From JAVBNJ01 sp031551625 (GTDB lineage Bacteria > Bacteroidota > Bacteroidia > Bacteroidales > UBA932), in the NCBI GenBank assembly GCA_031551625.1, contig JAVBNJ010000046.1:1-47622 (forward strand): DNA of 47,622 nt. Direction: 5' to 3'. A program made the translations under genes and the position numbers. This document shows, piece by piece, positions 7,573 to 15,023 of this stretch; within the stretch, counting starts at the first letter, position 1, and the number at the start of each line of letters is the position of its first letter. Below the pieces are notes generated by a model. That model was given only the letters and a program-made list of their open reading frames with translations, was not told the origin of the DNA and did no database searches.

Positions 7573-9498
7573 CTATTGCTTCCGTACGAGTGGCGCTGCT
7601 TCTACCGTAACATTGGATGGATCTAAGTCCAAAATACGGGAATCGGAAGTAGTAAACCGTTTGATAAATGTGTATAGGAATAATGTGGCTTTTTTAATGA
7701 AAGGTAAAAGCAAGCTGTTTCTCATTACACGTTCGACTACTACAAACCGGAAATCGCCACGGATATTGTTTTCGCGTAATGATGGGTAACGGCTTAGCAA
7801 ATCTACTTCTCCTTTGTTCTCCATTTCGCCGGCAATTTTTTTAACATAATCGTCCATGTGAATACCAAGCCGGAAACCGGCAGTCACGTCAATCCTAAAA
7901 ATTTTTTTCTCGACTAATGTCAATACTTTGTATGAAAATTCATAAGGTTCGTCGCTGCGTTGCAAGTATACAAACCAATAGGTATCGGCCCGTTTAGGCT
8001 GCCGGTTGATGAGCGAGTAGATAATTTTACTTTCTATTTCAGTTTTATATTTTGCCCGCGTCACATATACCAGGTGGGTTGCGTATTTCGGAATCTGTGT
8101 ATCTTTACTTAACTTGTCAAGGATAGGAATGATGGGCTCTATCTTTTCGTAAGTAATACAACGGTTCTTGATTCTGCGGCCGTTATACCAAAAATACATA
8201 ATGCCGAATAACAGGCCTGCCAATAGGATGATTAGAAATCCACCGTGGGTAAATTTCATGGCGTTGGCAAATAAAAATCCTGTTTCGATGACCAGAAAGC
8301 AGAACAAGACAGGAACAGATTTCCACCACGGCATCTGCTTAACCCGCATATACAGGAATAACAGCAAAGTCGTCATCAGCATGGTAATCGAAATAGACAG
8401 GCCGTAAGCGGCCTCCATGTTCGATGACGATTGGAATAGCAGAATCATCAGGATACAAAGTATCATTAAGCAGTAGTTGATTCCCGGAATAAACAACTGT
8501 CCTTTGACCTCGGTCGGGTATTTGATTTTTATATTCGGCCAAAGATCGAGTGAAATAGCTTCTTTTATCACGGTGAATGAGCCGCTGATTAATGCCTGGC
8601 TGGCAATAATGGCTGCTAATGTGGCCATTGTAACGCCAACTAACGAGAACCACGATGGCATAATTTCAAAGAACGGATTAATATCGGGAACCAACAAGTC
8701 CTGATGGGTCATAGACCATGCTCCTTGTCCCAGGTAATTCAATATTAATGCCGTTTTGACACCTATCCACGATATCCTGATATTTTTCAAACCGCAATGT
8801 CCCAAATCCGAATATAAAGCTTCGGCGCCGGTCGTACAAAGGAATATGGCTCCGAGTATGATTAGTGTGTTGGGCGATTCAATTAAGAAACGGATGGCAT
8901 ATACCGGGTTAAATGCTTTGATAACGGCAGGGTAATCGACTAAATGAGAAGCGCCCAGAATACCCAGCATAAGAAACCAACCGAGCATGATTATTCCGAA
9001 AAACCGCCCCAGTGAAGCAGTTCCGAATGGTTGCAGCATAAAAAGCAGCAGAATAATACCTATTGCCAAAGGAATAACAGGAACGGAAGAATATACATTG
9101 TGCAATCCTTCGATAGCTGATACAACAGTGATGGAGGGAGTAATAACTCCGTCGGCCAGCAGGGTAGCTGCTCCGATAGCTGCAATTACGTATGCCCACC
9201 GGTATTTTTTGCGGATAAGTGCAAACAGGGAGAGTATGCCACCTTCGCCTTTATTGTCGGCGCGCAGGGTAATCAATACATATTTGACGGTGGTTTGCAA
9301 AGTCAATGTCCAGATAACACACGATATGGCTCCTATGATATATTCGGGGTGATTGTGTGGCAGGGCGTTTAGAACGGCTTTCATTACGTAAAGCGGAGAA
9401 GTTCCGATATCGCCGTACACAATTCCAATGGCAATTATAATCCCCATGAATTTAAGCGCCGGACCTTTCGGGTGATTTTCTGAAAGACTTTTTTTCAT
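7573..9498 (-). CDS. kup: KUP-family potassium uptake protein
   Basis: This is a KUP/HAK/KT transporter, which imports K+ with protons across the inner membrane. The 641 residues match the usual length. The signature GIVYGDIGTSPLYVMK lies near residues 20-40, followed by about 12 hydrophobic helices to about residue 450. A soluble C-terminal domain of about 190 residues follows (TQIPKYATHLVYVTRAK onwards), as in E. coli Kup. It appears monocistronic, with a -7 box 24 bases upstream of the ATG. The start at 9498 places the signature at the expected distance from the N-terminus. Confidence 0.96.
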   Translation of the reverse strand: MKKSLSENHPKGPALKFMGIIIAIGIVYGDIGTSPLYVMKAVLNALPHNHPEYIIGAISCVIWTLTLQTTVKYVLITLRADNKGEGGILSLFALIRKKYRWAYVIAAIGAATLLADGVITPSITVVSAIEGLHNVYSSVPVIPLAIGIILLLFMLQPFGTASLGRFFGIIMLGWFLMLGILGASHLVDYPAVIKAFNPVYAIRFLIESPNTLIILGAIFLCTTGAEALYSDLGHCGLKNIRISWIGVKTALILNYLGQGAWSMTHQDLLVPDINPFFEIMPSWFSLVGVTMATLAAIIASQALISGSFTVIKEAISLDLWPNIKIKYPTEVKGQLFIPGINYCLMILCILMILLFQSSSNMEAAYGLSISITMLMTTLLLFLYMRVKQMPWWKSVPVLFCFLVIETGFLFANAMKFTHGGFLIILLAGLLFGIMYFWYNGRRIKNRCITYEKIEPIIPILDKLSKDTQIPKYATHLVYVTRAKYKTEIESKIIYSLINRQPKRADTYWFVYLQRSDEPYEFSYKVLTLVEKKIFRIDVTAGFRLGIHMDDYVKKIAGEMENKGEVDLLSRYPSLRENNIRGDFRFVVVERVMRNSLLLPFIKKATLFLYTFIKRFTTSDSRILDLDPSNVTVEAAPLVRKQ

Positions 9499-9521
9499 TT
9501 TGATGTAACCTAAAAACGAGG

Positions 9522-9529
9522 CAAAGGTA
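9522..9529 (-). promoter_or_regulatory. -7 element upstream of kup
   Basis: The reverse strand reads TACCTTTG, 24 bases before the kup ATG. The -33 position at 19-base spacing reads CTTT, a poor match. Confidence 0.45.
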
Positions 9530-9588
9530 AATAATCTTTTGAATAAAAAAAGTTACTTTTGTACGCTGCTATACATCAGTTTTTTGAT

Positions 9589-9630
9589 AAAAAAAGCCTG
9601 CTCAATTTTTCTTGAACAGGCCTTTTTCAA
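9589..9630 (-). terminator. Intrinsic terminator of groSL
   Basis: On the reverse strand, just after the groL stop, the arms GCCTGTTCAA (9612-9621) and TTGAGCAGGC (9596-9605) form a 10-position stem with one mismatch and a 6-base loop, followed by seven Ts (9589-9595). The forward strand also has a short T run after the stem, so it may work in both directions. Confidence 0.85.
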
Positions 9631-9646
9631 TCTGTGTAATCAGTGA

Positions 9647-11281
9647 TTACATCATGCCGCCCATACCGCCCATGCCGGGAGCGCCCATCGGCATTGGGTT
9701 TTCTTCTTTCTTGTCGGCCAGCACGCATTCGGTAGTCAGGAACATTCCGGCCACCGAAGCAGCGTTTTCCAACGCTACGCGTGTAACTTTTGTCGGATCG
9801 ATAACACCGGCTTTCAACAGATTTTCGTATGCATCGGTGCGGGCGTTGTAGCCGAAGTCGGCCTTGCCTTCTTTTACTTTTTGTACGACTACACTGCCTT
9901 CCATGCCAGCGTTTTCTACGATTTGGCGCAATGGTTCTTCAATGGCGCGTTTCACGATTGCAATACCGGTTGTTTCGTCGTCGTTGTCGCCGTTCAGTTT
10001 CTCCAACGCTTCGATAGCGCGGATGTAAGCTACACCACCACCTGCAACAATACCTTCTTCCACTGCCGCACGGGTTGCGCTCAACGCATCGTCTACACGG
10101 TCTTTCTTTTCTTTCATTTCCATTTCGGTAGCAGCACCTACATACAACACAGCAACGCCACCGGCCAATTTAGCCAAGCGTTCTTGCAATTTCTCGCGGT
10201 CGTAGTCGCTGGTAGTGGTTTCAATTTGTTTGCGGATTTGCGACACGCGGTTTTCGATGTTTTTCTTGTCACCGGCGCCGTTCACAATGGTGGTATTTTC
10301 TTTATCGATAGTCACTTTTTCGGCACGTCCCAGCATTTCCATACGGGCACCGTCGAGCTTCAACCCTTTTTCTTCCGAAATAACCATACCGCCAGTGAGG
10401 ATAGCAATGTCTTCCAACATTTCTTTGCGGCGGTCGCCAAAGCCCGGCGCTTTCACGGCAGCAATCTTGATAGTGCCGCGTAAGCGGTTTACTACCAACG
10501 TTGACAATGCTTCGCCATCTACATCTTCGGCGATAATCAATAATGCTTTGCCTGCTTGTGCTACGGGTTCGAGTACCGGCATCAGGTCTTTCATGGTTGA
10601 AATCTTCTTGTCGGTAATAAGGATCATCGGGTTGTCCAACACGGCTTCCATTTTTTCGCCATCGGTCATGAAGTAAGCCGAAATGTAACCGCGGTCGAAT
10701 TGCATACCTTCTACCACTTTCACTTCGGTATCGGTACCTTTGGCTTCTTCTACCGTGATAACGCCTTCTTTCTTCACTTTGCCCATAGCTTCGGCAATCA
10801 GTTTGCCAATCGTGTTATCGTTATTGGCCGAGATAGTAGCCACTTGTTCAATTTTCGACAAGTCTTCGCCTACCGGCTGGCTGTTCTTTTTCAGGTTTTC
10901 TACAACTGCTGCAACAGCCTTGTCAATCCCGCGTTTCAAGTCCATCGGGTTAGCACCCGCTGTTACGTTTTTCAAACCCACGTTGATGATAGATTGTGCC
11001 AAAACGGTTGCCGTAGTGGTACCGTCGCCGGCCTGGTCGGCTGTTTTCGAGGCCACTTCTTTCACCATTTGTGCGCCCATGTTGGCAAAGCGATCTTCCA
11101 ACTCTATTTCCTTTGCTACGGTTACACCGTCTTTGGTAATTTGCGGAGCGCCATATTTTTTGTCAATAACCACGTTGCGGCCTTTAGGGCCTAAGGTTAC
11201 TTTTACTGCATTAGCCAACGCATCCACACCTTCTTTAAGCATGTTGCGGGCTTCAATATTGAATTTAATTTCTTTAGCCAT
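9647..11281 (-). CDS. groL: Chaperonin GroEL (Hsp60)
   Basis: GroEL is the 14-subunit ring chaperonin that folds proteins in the cytoplasm with GroES. The 544-residue product starts AKEIKFNIEARNMLKEGVDALANAV. It carries the ATP-binding blocks GPKGRNVVID and AGDGTTTATVLAQ, and ends in the GGM-rich tail (MGAPGMGGMGGMM) that lines the cavity. It is full length. groS lies 105 bases upstream on the same strand, and the gap has no promoter of its own that I can recognise, so the two form one operon ended by the hairpin at 9589-9630. Confidence 0.98.
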   Translation of the reverse strand: MAKEIKFNIEARNMLKEGVDALANAVKVTLGPKGRNVVIDKKYGAPQITKDGVTVAKEIELEDRFANMGAQMVKEVASKTADQAGDGTTTATVLAQSIINVGLKNVTAGANPMDLKRGIDKAVAAVVENLKKNSQPVGEDLSKIEQVATISANNDNTIGKLIAEAMGKVKKEGVITVEEAKGTDTEVKVVEGMQFDRGYISAYFMTDGEKMEAVLDNPMILITDKKISTMKDLMPVLEPVAQAGKALLIIAEDVDGEALSTLVVNRLRGTIKIAAVKAPGFGDRRKEMLEDIAILTGGMVISEEKGLKLDGARMEMLGRAEKVTIDKENTTIVNGAGDKKNIENRVSQIRKQIETTTSDYDREKLQERLAKLAGGVAVLYVGAATEMEMKEKKDRVDDALSATRAAVEEGIVAGGGVAYIRAIEALEKLNGDNDDETTGIAIVKRAIEEPLRQIVENAGMEGSVVVQKVKEGKADFGYNARTDAYENLLKAGVIDPTKVTRVALENAASVAGMFLTTECVLADKKEENPMPMGAPGMGGMGGMM

Positions 11282-11386
11282 TGTTTCTTTTGTTTATTTG
11301 TTTTTTGCTTATTTGTTTATTTGATGGTTACCGGATTTGCGATTTGTTTTTCAAATCAACAAATCAACAAATAACCAAATCAACAT
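11282..11386. repeat. groS-groL spacer of low-complexity T/A-rich repeats
   Basis: The spacer contains iterations of TTTATTTG on the groL side and of AAATCAAC on the groS side, which are roughly complementary to each other. There is also a 6-bp hairpin, GATTTG (11341-11346) with CAAATC (11352-11357), and a T5 loop. The transcript can therefore fold back in this spacer. A role in RNA stability or in setting the groS/groL ratio is speculation. Confidence 0.4.
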
Positions 11387-11656
11387 TTACACGATTGCCA
11401 AAATATCTGATTGGCGCATCATCATGTAGTCTTTGCCGTCGACATTGAGTTCGGTGCCGGCATATTTACCATAAAGCACTACATCGCCTACTTTCAGTTC
11501 CATCGGTTCGTCTTTTTTGCCGCTACCTACGGCTACTACTTTGCCGCGTTGGGGTTTTTCTTTGGCTGTGTCGGGGATGTACAATCCGCTGGCCGTTTTT
11601 TCTTCGGCTTCGGCCGGTTCAACCAGCACTCTGTCTGCTAAAGGTTTAATTTTCAT
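11387..11656 (-). CDS. groS: Co-chaperonin GroES (Hsp10)
   Basis: GroES is the heptameric lid of GroEL. The 89-residue product starts MKIKPLADRVLVEPAEAEEKTASGLYIPD and has the mobile-loop region and the KVGDVVLYGKYAGTE block. Length is normal for the short bacterial form. It is the first gene of the groSL operon. The 5' region lacks a CIRCE element but holds a sigma-54-type promoter at 11716-11733. The ATG is preceded by an A/T-rich leader with no Shine-Dalgarno, as elsewhere in this genome. Confidence 0.98.
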   Translation of the reverse strand: MKIKPLADRVLVEPAEAEEKTASGLYIPDTAKEKPQRGKVVAVGSGKKDEPMELKVGDVVLYGKYAGTELNVDGKDYMMMRQSDILAIV

Positions 11657-11715
11657 AATTAATAAATTTTATGTTAAATATTTAAAATTGTAAAAAAATA
11701 ATTGTGTCAAAATTT

Positions 11716-11733
11716 TAGCAAAACAAGTGCCAA
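11716..11733 (-). promoter_or_regulatory. Sigma-54-type promoter upstream of groSL
   Basis: The reverse strand reads TTGGCACTTGTTTTGCTA. GG and GC are separated by exactly 10 bases, and the -24 half (TGGCAC) and -12 half (TTGC) fit the RpoN consensus. It sits about 60 bases before the groS ATG, giving a leader of about 50 nt. No enhancer-binding site was identified and RpoN is not in the window, so this rests on the match alone. Confidence 0.6.
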
Positions 11734-11837
11734 GTCTGTTTTTGTGACAACTTTTCATTGATTTGAAATTTTGCAGTCATGTGAAATTGACAAATTGACA
11801 GGGGGAATTTGTTTAAAATTTTAATATTTAAACTTAA

Positions 11838-11868
11838 TTTGGAGATTAAAAAGTTTTATCTACTTTTG
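11838..11868 (+). promoter_or_regulatory. Promoter of structured RNA R1
   Basis: TTTG (11838-11841), exactly 19 bases, then TACTTTTG (11861-11868) is a perfect Bacteroidota promoter. Transcription should start near 11874. The R2 copy has the same element with the same spacing. Confidence 0.75.
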
Positions 11869-11873
11869 CAGTA

Positions 11874-12059
11874 TTACGCAATGTTCTTTTATTTATCGTG
11901 AAAAGAAGCAAATATGCTTTTGCCTGCTACATGAAAACTGGAAATTTTCTAACAGCTAAAGGAATAACAAACCATCTTCAAACGTGGATTTGATTTATTT
12001 TAGTTGTAGGTTTTCCAGTACCTCATGTAGCATAAATTAAAGTCCACGTTTCGTTTTTT
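11874..12059 (+). ncRNA. Structured RNA R1 (possible attenuator or small RNA), paired with R2
   Basis: This is an RNA of about 185 nt with its own promoter. Predicted helices: closing P1 11886-11896/12032-12042; hairpin P2 11904-11910/11915-11921 with loop AATA; P3a GCTACATGA 11926-11934 with 12023-12031; P3b ACTGGAAA 11937-11944 with 12012-12019; P3c 11952-11961 with 11998-12007; apical P4 11972-11975/11984-11987. The internal loop between P3a and P3b is AA/ACC. R2 forms the same helices from different bases and keeps this loop. An alternative hairpin, ACGTGGATTTGATTTAT (11982-11998) with 12032-12049 and followed by a T-rich tract, would terminate transcription and excludes the rod. The next gene on this strand, 12268-13413, starts 209 bases on. 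I do not recognise the class. 6S RNA was considered, but the central bubble is lacking. Confidence 0.7.
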
Positions 12060-12095
12060 GTACATAGATTACGTGGATATTGCGAAAAATAAAGA

Positions 12096-12120
12096 GATTG
12101 CTTTGTTCTTCGCAATGACA
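12096..12120 (+). repeat. Short dispersed repeat (GATTGCTTxGTTCxTCGCAATGAC type)
   Basis: The sequence GATTGCTTTGTTCTTCGCAATGACA occurs between R1 and the following gene. Related copies lie at 26115-26140 and, more degenerate, at 27010-27039, all in spacers. I recall this kind of motif as a common intergenic repeat in bacterial genomes. No function is inferred. Confidence 0.5.
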
Positions 12121-12228
12121 GGCAGCGACAGAAAATTCGCAGCGCGGGGTTGTTTTATTATGGTGTTTGTTTGTATAATAAAACAATCCTACGTGCTGCT
12201 GATAAATTGTTTCATCTTTCACAATAAT

Positions 12229-12247
12229 AAACTAAAAATTTAGTTAA
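12229..12247 (+). promoter_or_regulatory. 19-bp A/T palindrome-like box shared by two paralog upstream regions
   Basis: AAACTAAAAATTTAGTTAA lies 20 bases before the ATG at 12268. The identical 19-mer occurs on the reverse strand at 33134-33152, upstream of the paralog at 31904-32857. The core CTAAAAATTTAG is an imperfect palindrome. It may be a protein-binding site or a translation-leader feature. Confidence 0.45.
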
Positions 12248-12267
12248 CATTTTAAAACATATTTAAT

Positions 12268-13413
12268 ATGAAAAAAATCTACTCTTTATTATTTGCAATG
12301 CTTTGCACATATACAATATTTGCGGCAACTTGCATTACAACCCAACGAGTATTTGTGAATTACAAAACTCAAATGGTTACTTTTAGAATGACATGGAATG
12401 CATGTGACAATTCTATGCATCTGAATAAGGCATGGGTGTTTGTTGATTATCAACCAATAGATGCTAATGGCAACAAAGGAAACTGGACACATGCTACAAT
12501 CAGCGGCACTCCAAGTGTTACTAATGGAACCTATACCGCAGGCAACACGAATGGGTTTTATGTTACCGGCGCTAACGGACAATCGGCTACAATAACCGTA
12601 AAATTGGGTAATCTGCCAACTGGAGGACGGTATAATTGGTGTGCTATTGCAATAGACTACCCACCTGTCGCTTTATTTACAACCACTACTAACGTTTTAT
12701 TCAAAGGAACACCTCCTTTTGTCGTTAAGTACGATGATGGTTCATCAGGTACTATTGCTAATACTGGTAAAACAAACTATACGCCTACAGCCGATAAAGC
12801 CATTACGAGTGTTACAGATGCTACGACCTGTCCCGGTTTGATAGCCTCTGTAACAACTAATGCGGTGACGGGTGCGAATAATAGCGGAAGCTGTAATAGC
12901 ATTTACAGACTTAATGGGGCTAATACCAGCGTGTCGGTGAGTGAAAGGGGGTTTGTGTATAGTACCACTCAAACAATGCCTACCATGTCGGATACTAAAA
13001 TACCGGTAAGTGCGGGAGTTGGCTCCATGAGTTATAATTGGCAGAACTATACTTATAGTACTACTTTTTATGTGAGGGCCTATGCTATCAGCCGCGGAAC
13101 AGTGATGTATGGAAATGTTGTTTCTTATAAAACGTGGAGTAACTGGGCCCCGTACAACTATTATTCGTCTAACTATGGTTGCCAGATTAACCTTAATCCG
13201 TGCTATTTTGGCTGGTATCCATCGTATGAAAATTCGGGTACTATTTGTTGTTGGGCTTGCGGTTCTTCCTACCCTGCTAATACGGCTACTTTTGATATTT
13301 GTGATGGGAGCCAGGGTTGCGGATGGGGGGCTTGTCAAGGAACATGTGAAGGGGGAAATTATACTTTCCCGGGTTCTCCTTGTTTTAACCTTCGATGGTA
13401 CCGGACACGATAG
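12268..13413 (+). CDS. Secreted protein with paralog-specific N-terminal domain and FN3-like domain
   Basis: The 381-residue product has a signal peptide (MKKIYSLLFAMLCTYTIFAA). Residues about 22-210 are clearly homologous to the product of 31904-32857: YKTQ-VTF, HLNK, FVDYQP, ATISGTPSVTNGTY, GFYVTG-NGQSAT and DYPP are shared. Residues about 210-300 resemble the Bacteroidota fibronectin type III-like unit (GFVYSTTQTMPT, TTFYVRAYA, GTVMYGNVVSYKTW). The last 80 residues are rich in Cys, Trp and Gly and end in LRWYRTR. It is probably exported to the surface. No T9SS sorting domain is evident. R1 lies upstream and no other promoter was found between R1 and the ATG. The gene ends one base before the convergent ATPase gene, with no terminator hairpin seen. 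Confidence 0.85.
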   Translation: MKKIYSLLFAMLCTYTIFAATCITTQRVFVNYKTQMVTFRMTWNACDNSMHLNKAWVFVDYQPIDANGNKGNWTHATISGTPSVTNGTYTAGNTNGFYVTGANGQSATITVKLGNLPTGGRYNWCAIAIDYPPVALFTTTTNVLFKGTPPFVVKYDDGSSGTIANTGKTNYTPTADKAITSVTDATTCPGLIASVTTNAVTGANNSGSCNSIYRLNGANTSVSVSERGFVYSTTQTMPTMSDTKIPVSAGVGSMSYNWQNYTYSTTFYVRAYAISRGTVMYGNVVSYKTWSNWAPYNYYSSNYGCQINLNPCYFGWYPSYENSGTICCWACGSSYPANTATFDICDGSQGCGWGACQGTCEGGNYTFPGSPCFNLRWYRTR

Positions 13414-13414
13414 T

Positions 13415-14833
13415 TTATTTCGCAAACAAATCCTCCGCTGTGATTTCGGACTGGATGCTGCCAGAATATTCGTTGCGTCTCAGACCGAAGGTGGTGGCCA
13501 TGGTGAGGTGAATGGTTTTGCGGGTTTTGGTTTCGGCTACAAATGCCGCACGTTTGTTGCGTAACGCCATGTCGTATTTTTTGTCGATTACGAACGGCGC
13601 ACCGGCGTATTTCATTTCACAGAGGTTAATAACATTGTCGTTGCGGTCGATGAGCAGGTCGATTTGCGCACCTTGCTTTTTGTGGCGGCTGTGCCACGAG
13701 GCCACGTTGGTCAATACGCCTGCAATGCCCAGTTTGGCTTTTATTTGTCGCACATGCGCCAGGCACACTTGCTCGAATGCATAGCCGCTCCACGCGCGCC
13801 GCTTGGCATTGTCGATAAAGTTGGTCCAAAAATGTTCGTCGTTGGTTTTGTTGCCTTTGATGAAATTCAAATGGAACAGCGAAAAGAAATCGACTAACTG
13901 GTAAAGCTGGTCTTTTGTTTTTTTGCCAAACGCTTGGTAGCTGCGAATAAAGCCGCATTGCTCGAGATCTTCCAATATCTTAGTAAGCCTGCCGCCGTCC
14001 GACAGTTTAGCTGTGGCAATAAGTTCATCACGCGTTTGTCCCATCGTTTTTTTACTCAGTGCTTCCACCACTTTAATGTGGTTTTCGGAATGTTTGAAAA
14101 GAGAAGCGTATAGGCTTGAGAACTCGTCTTTCAGCGCACCATTCCTTGCAAAGCAGAGTGCATCTATGTTTTGTGCCAGGCTCATTTTTTTATCGACCAG
14201 GCTCAGATAGTAGGGTGTGCCGCCAAACACCATGTAGCTTTCGAGCAACTGATAACGGCTCATCGAAATGCTGGATGCTGCATAAAAAGCCTCGCATTCT
14301 GCCAATGTAAAAGGTTCCATAAGCACGCGCTGTGTGACACGATTGTGCAGGCCGCCACGGTTTTTAATCAATTTATTAATCATCCACGATGTAGCCGAGC
14401 CACACACAATTAGCATAACATCGGAGCGCGTCGAAGCCCAACTATTCCAAAAATGTTCCAGCGCGGTGATAAAACCGGAGCGCGGCGTGTCCATCCATGG
14501 CAATTCGTCGAGGAAAATTATTTTTTTTCCTCTTTTTCGAGAATGTTCCAGCAGGTGGATGAGTTGTTCGAATGCATCAAACCAGGTATCGACCAAAGGA
14601 TAAGGTTTGGCACTATGTTTTTGGATAGCTGCCTGAAAATTACGAAGCTGTTCCGGCAGCCCGGTATTGGCCAGTCCGGTGAGCGAGAAAGTAAATCGAT
14701 TATTAAAGTACTCACGAATGAAAAATGTTTTACCAATTCTGCGACGCCCGTACACTGCTACAAATTCTGCTTTGTCGGAGTTTATATAATTAGCAAATTT
14801 TTCTCGTTCTATCAGTCGTCCAATTAATTTCAT
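13415..14833 (-). CDS. DUF234-type AAA ATPase with PD-(D/E)xK-like C-terminus
   Basis: The 472-residue product has a P-loop near residues 29-36 (GRRRIGKTFF) and Walker B KKIIFLDELPW near 110, fitting the ATPase_2 family. The C-terminal DUF234-like part carries IDLLID followed by CEMKYA, the pattern of a PD-(D/E)xK nuclease fold. Such proteins are common and often multicopy in Bacteroidota and archaea. Their role is unknown; DNA-related or defence functions are guesses. I start at the ATG at 14833 (MKLIGRLIEREKF). The longer frame from 14944 overlaps the promoter and operator-like boxes. TTTGGCGG boxes overlapping the -33 element suggest autoregulation. The gene is convergent with 12268-13413. 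Confidence 0.85.
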   Translation of the reverse strand: MKLIGRLIEREKFANYINSDKAEFVAVYGRRRIGKTFFIREYFNNRFTFSLTGLANTGLPEQLRNFQAAIQKHSAKPYPLVDTWFDAFEQLIHLLEHSRKRGKKIIFLDELPWMDTPRSGFITALEHFWNSWASTRSDVMLIVCGSATSWMINKLIKNRGGLHNRVTQRVLMEPFTLAECEAFYAASSISMSRYQLLESYMVFGGTPYYLSLVDKKMSLAQNIDALCFARNGALKDEFSSLYASLFKHSENHIKVVEALSKKTMGQTRDELIATAKLSDGGRLTKILEDLEQCGFIRSYQAFGKKTKDQLYQLVDFFSLFHLNFIKGNKTNDEHFWTNFIDNAKRRAWSGYAFEQVCLAHVRQIKAKLGIAGVLTNVASWHSRHKKQGAQIDLLIDRNDNVINLCEMKYAGAPFVIDKKYDMALRNKRAAFVAETKTRKTIHLTMATTFGLRRNEYSGSIQSEITAEDLFAK

Positions 14834-14859
14834 GCTTTTATATTTTTTATATCTCGCTG

Positions 14860-14891
14860 CAAATATACTAAAAAATAAACTTTCCGCCAAA
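14860..14891 (-). promoter_or_regulatory. Promoter of the DUF234-type ATPase, overlapped by a repeat box
   Basis: On the reverse strand TTTG (14888-14891), 20 bases, then TATATTTG (14860-14867) lies 27 bases before the ATG. The -33 TTTG is part of the first TTTGGCGGAA box (14882-14895), so whatever binds the box should affect transcription. Confidence 0.55.
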
Positions 14892-15003
14892 TATAAAAAA
14901 ATAAAATTCGCAAAAAGTATGTTTAAATTTTTAGATTCCGCCAATTATAGTTTTTTATAACTGGCGAAATCAATAATAATTTATATAAATTCCGCCAATT
15001 ATA
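14882..15003. repeat. Four TTCCGCCAA(A/T)TATA boxes between the ATPase gene and topA
   Basis: Direct copies lie at 14882-14895, 14936-14949 and 14990-15003, the last two identical over 14 bases. A diverged inverted copy (TATAACTGGCGAAA) lies at 14956-14969 and forms a dyad with the second. The starts of the direct copies are exactly 54 bases apart (14882, 14936, 14990), close to five helical turns. The set occupies the divergent promoter region, with the first box on the ATPase -33 element. The layout is that of an operator or iteron-like array. Confidence 0.6.
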
Positions 15004-15023
15004 AATTAAAGGTGTATAAAAAA

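Noticed and set aside
11657..11880. Search for a CIRCE (HrcA) operator upstream of groSL
   Set aside because: No TTAGCACTC/GAGTGCTAA-type inverted repeat was found. The GGCAC found there fits a sigma-54 element better.
11874..12059. R1/R2 as 6S RNA or tmRNA
   Set aside because: The length suits 6S RNA, but there is no large central bubble: P3a runs straight into the closing stem on the 3' side. No tRNA-like ends or tag frame suggest tmRNA. A database search could still overturn this.
12037..12243. Two 61-codon open frames on opposite strands downstream of R1
   Set aside because: They overlap each other, the R1 3' end and a dispersed repeat. There is no start context or conserved motif.
13300..13413. 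T9SS C-terminal sorting domain at the end of the secreted paralogs
   Set aside because: None of the three tails has the usual beta-sandwich of about 80 residues with its conserved Gly, Lys and Tyr pattern. They are Cys/aromatic-rich and end abruptly.
14834..14944. N-terminal extension of the DUF234-type ATPase (start at 14944)
   Set aside because: The extension overlaps the predicted promoter and repeat boxes and reads as hydrophobic filler. The ATG at 14833 gives the standard family start.
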